Shown here one piece after another: positions 59,301-64,000 of a DNA stretch of 64,000 nt. Location of the stretch: positions 63,982,501 through 64,046,500 of the forward strand of contig NC_089980.1 in assembly GCF_036417845.1 (NCBI RefSeq), given 5' to 3'. The stretch's first letter is position 1. Every line of letters begins with the position of its first letter. The position numbers and the translations under genes are program-made. The notes under the pieces are model-generated. The model saw only the letters and a program-made list of their open reading frames with translations, searched no databases and had not been told where the DNA came from. This DNA comes from Apteryx mantelli (taxonomy: Eukaryota; Chordata; Aves; Apterygiformes; Apterygidae).

Positions 59301-62129
59301 TCTCTGCCAGTAGAATGCAATATGATTAGGGACCACCTCTTCCTCTAGAGCTGATCAAAACTGGGTCATTGCTCTGTAGCCACGGAGAAAATCCAAAAAC
59401 ATATAGGAAAATACACACGTGCTTGAAATGAGATGGAAGAAAAAAATCATAAAAACACAGAATCATCTGAACCTTAGTGTATTTTAGAGAATTCTGCAAA
59501 AAAAAATGTTTTTACCAACACACCCCAAAATGACAGGTTTAACAAAACAACCCCCCCCCCCAAAAAAAACAGCAAGACACAAACAAACTGGAGGAAAGAG
59601 AGGTCCACATTTATTTTTCTTTCTTCTACTCTACTGAGATTTCATGGAAATTGTAAATACAGCAGAAGTACCACTAAACAAACGGAAACCAATATATTAT
59701 ATCTTAATAGTCTAGTCTGTCAGTGTGCTTAATATTTCTCCAGAGCTAATATATCACACCGAACCTAGAAGTGGAAGGACATCTTTGTAGGGAGCCTAGA
59801 ATTATTGTTTCCCAGGGTAACTTTGGGTGAACCCAGTGTTCTCCAAAGTGAAAACTTTGCTCTTCAGGATTAGCTAATGAGTTCTGAGAAAAAGCATTGT
59901 CTTTGGTAAGGGGGTAAAAACAAGCTGTACACAGAAGGGGAGGTGGATCAAATCAGATGAAGAGAAAAATCATCTCTGGTTTCTCCTTTAATTTGACTGC
60001 AGAATTCTAACAGGAAGCCCCTGAGAGCTACCAAGAAAGTAGCCTACAAAATCACCAAAATACCATTCTTTCTTCTACCCTAAGGTCACTGAAACAGTCT
60101 GAATAATTAACCCCCCCAAAGAAACATTTCCATTAAAATTAATTCAACAAGAAAGCAAGCATTTCTTTGGTCTTGCCAGCAAATTCTTGAGAATAATTCA
60201 GCTGAACTGACACAGTGCCATAGAAAATTTCATGATTGTAAAAATTACAGTTTCTGTCAAAAAAAACAAAAATGGCAATTCTTGAGCATTGGACCTAAAG
60301 CATATCAGGCACCATTGTAACAATTTTGTAGTACAGGTGATTAACTTACCGCCTCTAGGAATTTTTCTGTTTTAATTGCTGATATAGATATAGCCAAAAT
60401 GTCCAAGGATTGTTCACATTTAAGCTCAATGTTCTGGAAAGGCAGGCTACACTTGTTACAAGCCTGACTTGCTGCTAGGATATTACAGTCACTCCCTCCC
60501 TTTCAGAGATACAAATGGAGTTTTTAAAAACTGCGTCCAATCCTGTTTTAAATAATGAAATGAGACTTGCTCAGGTAGTTTCTCCAGAGTTACAGATTTT
60601 GACATTCTAATAGCCTGAAACTCTGAAATGTCACATTCTAACATTCATCTTGTGCTTTTCTTTACTGAGCTGAAACTCAGTAAACTCCCACGATGAAAAT
60701 CCCATTCATTTTAGATGGATACCATTTAGATCACTTGAATTGTTTGTCTTGTTCTATGGGTTTCAAGTATTTAGTTGTATTCCCTTCTAATAAATGATTT
60801 ATTGGTATGTGTTTATATTAAGCAATAACCTATCAAGCCACTTTAAAAGAATTATTTTATTCCTTCTTTCCAAAACTGGAATTCCTCCAATTTATTGAAA
60901 TCATCCTGGTGTTAGTTTCATTAACATGGTTGTTTAGATATGGACTGTACTTAGACATGTGAAAGAAAAAAGTCACTTTCATGGGCAATGAAATTATGCT
61001 TCTGGGAATTCTGTCCAAAATCCTCAGTTTCTTCTTGGCTGTCATTTCGATACACTATCTGACATCTTTCCTACATCACTAAGATGTCAAATATTTCCAT
61101 TTTACTGAATTTTGAATTTTGAGCCTTTCGTAAGGACTTTGCTTAAGGTTTTCAGCAGAGGTGTTTTTGTAATTCTGTCACACTTCCTTAAGTCCAATAG
61201 TGTAAAGAGTTTGCACATATTCCTTGTAACATGATACTTCACACTAAGGTAATGTATATGCACTAAGCATTTATAATATATGCTGATAGCTTGACTGGAG
61301 TTTAGTAAAAGAGCTTTTTCATGCCTAGGTTTGTGTTTTCCTCCATTCCAACTCATTGTCACTTCCTCTGGAAACTGAAGTCCAGACAGCCTTTCAAAAC
61401 TGTTAGCTAAGCTTTAAACTATAAACACAGCCATCTGCAAAAAGGAAGAAAAAGGTAGCAATATCTTTTTAGAACAACTTTTTTTTCCCTTCTTCTTGTA
61501 CGTGTCAGTTTTGATGACAGGTAGCACCTTTCTTTTTCATTCTTGACTATTCCACAACAAGGAACAGCTCCGAAAATAGCAAAGTAATTCTGCAGTGCCC
61601 AAAGGTGAGAACTTCCCTCCAAATCTCATATGACCTCTAGAAATAGCAGCCTATTTCTACCAAAGATTGTAATACAGCCTTTCTTAATTTCAGTGCACAG
61701 CAACCAGAATGCTTCTGGTCAGTGGGAAGTCCTGGGCATCCCAGGGCACCTATAAAATGGAAGAGACTGGACTGCCTTGTGCAATAAGACAGAGAAATTG
61801 GGTGAAGGAGAGAGAGAACAAATAGCTAAGAAAGCCATGCCATTCTCCCTTGTTGCAATTTCCCCATCCTGTCATAGTTTCTGAGGGCGCTCTGCAAAAG
61901 CTGCTAAGGGCTGCTGGCAACCCAACTGCAACACATCAAGAAGGGGGGTGAGCAGACAGAAGAGCTATCAGGTAGGTAAACAGTTCAGTGTTTATATTTC
62001 TTGAGATGTAAATATCATTTATAAAATTCACTGTCTGCAAGTTCAAAACTTAGCAAAGGACACTAATGAACATCTTCAACACTGAACCACTAAATTAAAT
62101 ATGACATTAATAGGAACCATATAATGCAG

Positions 62130-62530
62130 TTCAGCTCTGCACTGATGGCCATTTTAATTAGATTGCTGCTGCTGTGCTGAACTGAAAAGCTGCTGACAGC
62201 ATCAGAAAGCTGTGGCTCGCAATACAGAACCACGTAAGATGTTGCTGGATCCCAATTTGCATGTATAATTAATGAGATATGTCTCTCTCTGTGCACCTCA
62301 TACAGAGGTGTAATTTGATTCAGACATTGGGCAAACACATGGGTATTTGCTGTCAACCCTGTGGCCTGTGATCTGAGTGCGAGGGCCTTTTCCTCTGATG
62401 GGCTCCGGCAGCGGGGAGCAGCGACTGCTGTGACAATCGCTCCCTGATAACTGCCCTAATAGCTAATTGGCCTGTTGATTTAAAAGTCAGATGTTTATCA
62501 CTGAAAGGCATGTGTGGACAAGAAGGTTAG
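62130..62530. promoter_or_regulatory. Candidate conserved non-coding element
   Basis: Balanced base composition with dense developmental transcription-factor words: an octamer ATTTGCAT at 62255-62262, ATAATTAATGAG at about 62265-62276, a SOX-like GACAAT at 62432-62437, TGATAA at 62445-62450 and CTAATTGG at 62463-62470. It has no repeats, and its 88-codon minus-strand frame is featureless. The texture is like that of deeply conserved vertebrate enhancers; this is inference. Confidence 0.3.
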
Positions 62531-63729
62531 ATGAATTTTAATGGAAAGAAGGGGAAGGGTTACATATACAGCTCAAAAGCAATCAAAATTCCAGCAGAAT
62601 TAAGATCTTCTGGAAGAAATAGTATCCTACCCAATTTTTTTGATCTCATACCTAGGACATCATTCCTTATCTAGCTTTCTAGAAAACTAAAGATGTTAAA
62701 GGTCAGCCTCTGAACTCTAAAGGGAAAAAGGAAGGAGAATAATTCTTCTGTGCCTGTAATACAAAGGTACTTTTAAAGGCTTCAAAACGGTACCCCCTCC
62801 CCCCAGAAAAACCAAAACCAAAACAAAACTGAAGAGGCTTAATAATTCAAAAGGGAAACAACACCATAACTTCATCATTTCCTGTATATTTCTAATCACT
62901 AACCATTTAGAAATACATACACACATTCAATTTGTCATGCAATATTTAACTGTAAAAAATTTTTAAAGTTAGTCTGGCTCTAAAAGTCCAGGCATTAAAC
63001 AAACAGAATTTGCTACCGCTGTCCTCTGTCACTTAGAAATTTCTGGTATTGGCAGTCCACAGGCAATGGCTTTTACTCTAAAGCCACTATAGTGCAATAA
63101 GAACATAATAAATGGCTTTTTGCAAGCATTCACATTTCACATTTTCTTAGTGGAGTGCACCTCTTTAGTGTGCCCTCATATAACCATTGTTGGCAAGCTG
63201 TTTTGTCACAAGGATAAAATAACAAGTGTTCCTTTTAACTTACACTTGCAGTGTTTCCTCCTGAGAGAGCAGCCCAGTGTCCAGAGTTAAGTGTGATGAG
63301 CAGCTCTTTAAAGTCTTGGTAACAGGCTTTTCTTGCCTTCCTGGCACCTGTTAGGAACAGCCCTTATTTATCATATAGCTAGAGGGAAGTTACTGGTTAT
63401 CTGACCGTTGTAGTAGCAGTATGAGCTATGCTACTGTGAACTCTCAGCTCCTATCCGTACCTTTTTCTACATAGTTTTAGGAACTCCATTTTCCTCCACG
63501 CGCACTTAGGAAAGCAAATATCATCTTGGTGTTAAATATGAACAGGGCTGAAAATAACACGAGTCATTTTGGAGGGTCACTGGAAGATGCTGGTTAAAGT
63601 ATCCGAAATAAACAGCAACACAAAGAAATTAGACTGGAAACTTCAGTTCAAGCTGCTTCATAAACCAGAAACAAAAGAAAACATCATGCAATTGAAAAGT
63701 CAGAAATTAAAGACAATGAAAAGAAGTTA

Positions 63730-63860
63730 TTGACTTTTTTTTTCTTTTTAAACACAGTGCTTAATTAAGCTGTGGAACTCATTGGTGTAAAATGCAAAGA
63801 GCTAATTAGGAGCTAAAAGAATTGGGCTTTTGTGGTTAACTCAACCCCTTAGTCTCATGA
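63730..63860. promoter_or_regulatory. Candidate conserved non-coding element
   Basis: TTAATTAAGC, ATGCAAAG and GCTAATTAGG lie within 50 bp in unique sequence. It is similar in style to the stretch at 62.1-62.5 kb. Weak evidence. Confidence 0.22.
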
Positions 63861-64000
63861 GATAAGTCCAAATGTCATGCCACATGTAAGGAAAAAGGAA
63901 ACACTAAAATAACTAGCCAAAATGTACAATCAAATGTGGTCTGTATGATTTCCTTGTCTTAGCTGGTCATTGTCTTTCCTTGCCCCTTAGTAAGTTTTAC

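Larger units (their letters stand above)
52451..64000. other. Non-coding AT-rich DNA, no gene recognised
   Basis: Open frames are short and featureless. The longest are 142 codons (55048-55476, plus) and 133 codons (53342-53743, minus); the latter has two hydrophobic stretches but no family signature. Two adjacent minus-strand frames (52611-52805 and 52855-53043) read somewhat like protein but lie in different frames and match nothing I know. Simple tracts include an 11-C run at 59551-59561. Two candidate regulatory stretches are listed separately. Confidence 0.55.

Noticed and set aside
1..64000. CRISPR arrays, bacterial operons, riboswitches
   Set aside because: No spaced direct repeats of CRISPR type and no prokaryotic gene layout; the sequence is vertebrate in character.

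Overview
The window looks like bird nuclear DNA. The evidence is four CR1 LINE copies, one of which ends in three copies of the 8-bp CR1 tail repeat, an endogenous retrovirus whose Env resembles the avian alpharetrovirus type, and AT-rich spacer sequence with few transposable elements and no SINEs that I could see. I recognise no host protein-coding gene, tRNA or rRNA. The window is best read as intergenic or deep-intronic. The species cannot be named from the sequence alone.

Layout. Positions 1-36830 are mostly unique, AT-rich non-coding DNA. They hold two old CR1 fragments (about 11.4 and 28.0 kb), a few simple repeats, short tandem duplications, some perfect hairpin-forming inverted repeats, GC-rich islets (26.3 and 34.8-35.8 kb) and two stretches near 35.0-36.5 kb that read like conserved non-coding regulatory DNA. 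Positions 36831-38825 are a 5'-truncated CR1 on the minus strand. Its reverse transcriptase is open except for one frameshift in a run of five G (five C on the coding strand). A TA/CA microsatellite follows at 39.2 kb.

Positions 42005-48771 are an endogenous retrovirus on the plus strand, bounded by a 5-bp target-site duplication (ATTAT). In order it has a 46-bp remnant of the 5' LTR, a primer-binding site for tRNA-Ser, gag, pro-pol, env, a polypurine run and a full 742-bp 3' LTR with TATA box and AATAAA. The reading frames carry few lesions: one frameshift in gag at a nine-C run, TGA stops at 43629 and 44217 in pro-pol, and one TGA at 47008 in env. Gag and Pol are of the class III (ERV-L/HERV-S-like) kind. 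Env is of the alpharetrovirus kind (CX6CC, internal fusion peptide between cysteines). The element therefore looks mosaic. Because the 5' LTR has lost its promoter, the provirus could not start its own full-length RNA from the 5' end.

The provirus sits inside a previously unremarked structure: a degenerate tandem repeat with a period of about 160 bp and a telomere-like GGGTTAGG core. It runs from about 41.88 kb to 52.45 kb, interrupted by the provirus, and its orientation flips (minus, plus, minus, plus). A CA microsatellite lies near one flip and an old CR1 fragment lies within the block that reads on the minus strand. Positions 52.45-64 kb return to unique AT-rich DNA, with two further candidate regulatory stretches near 62.1-62.5 and 63.7-63.9 kb.
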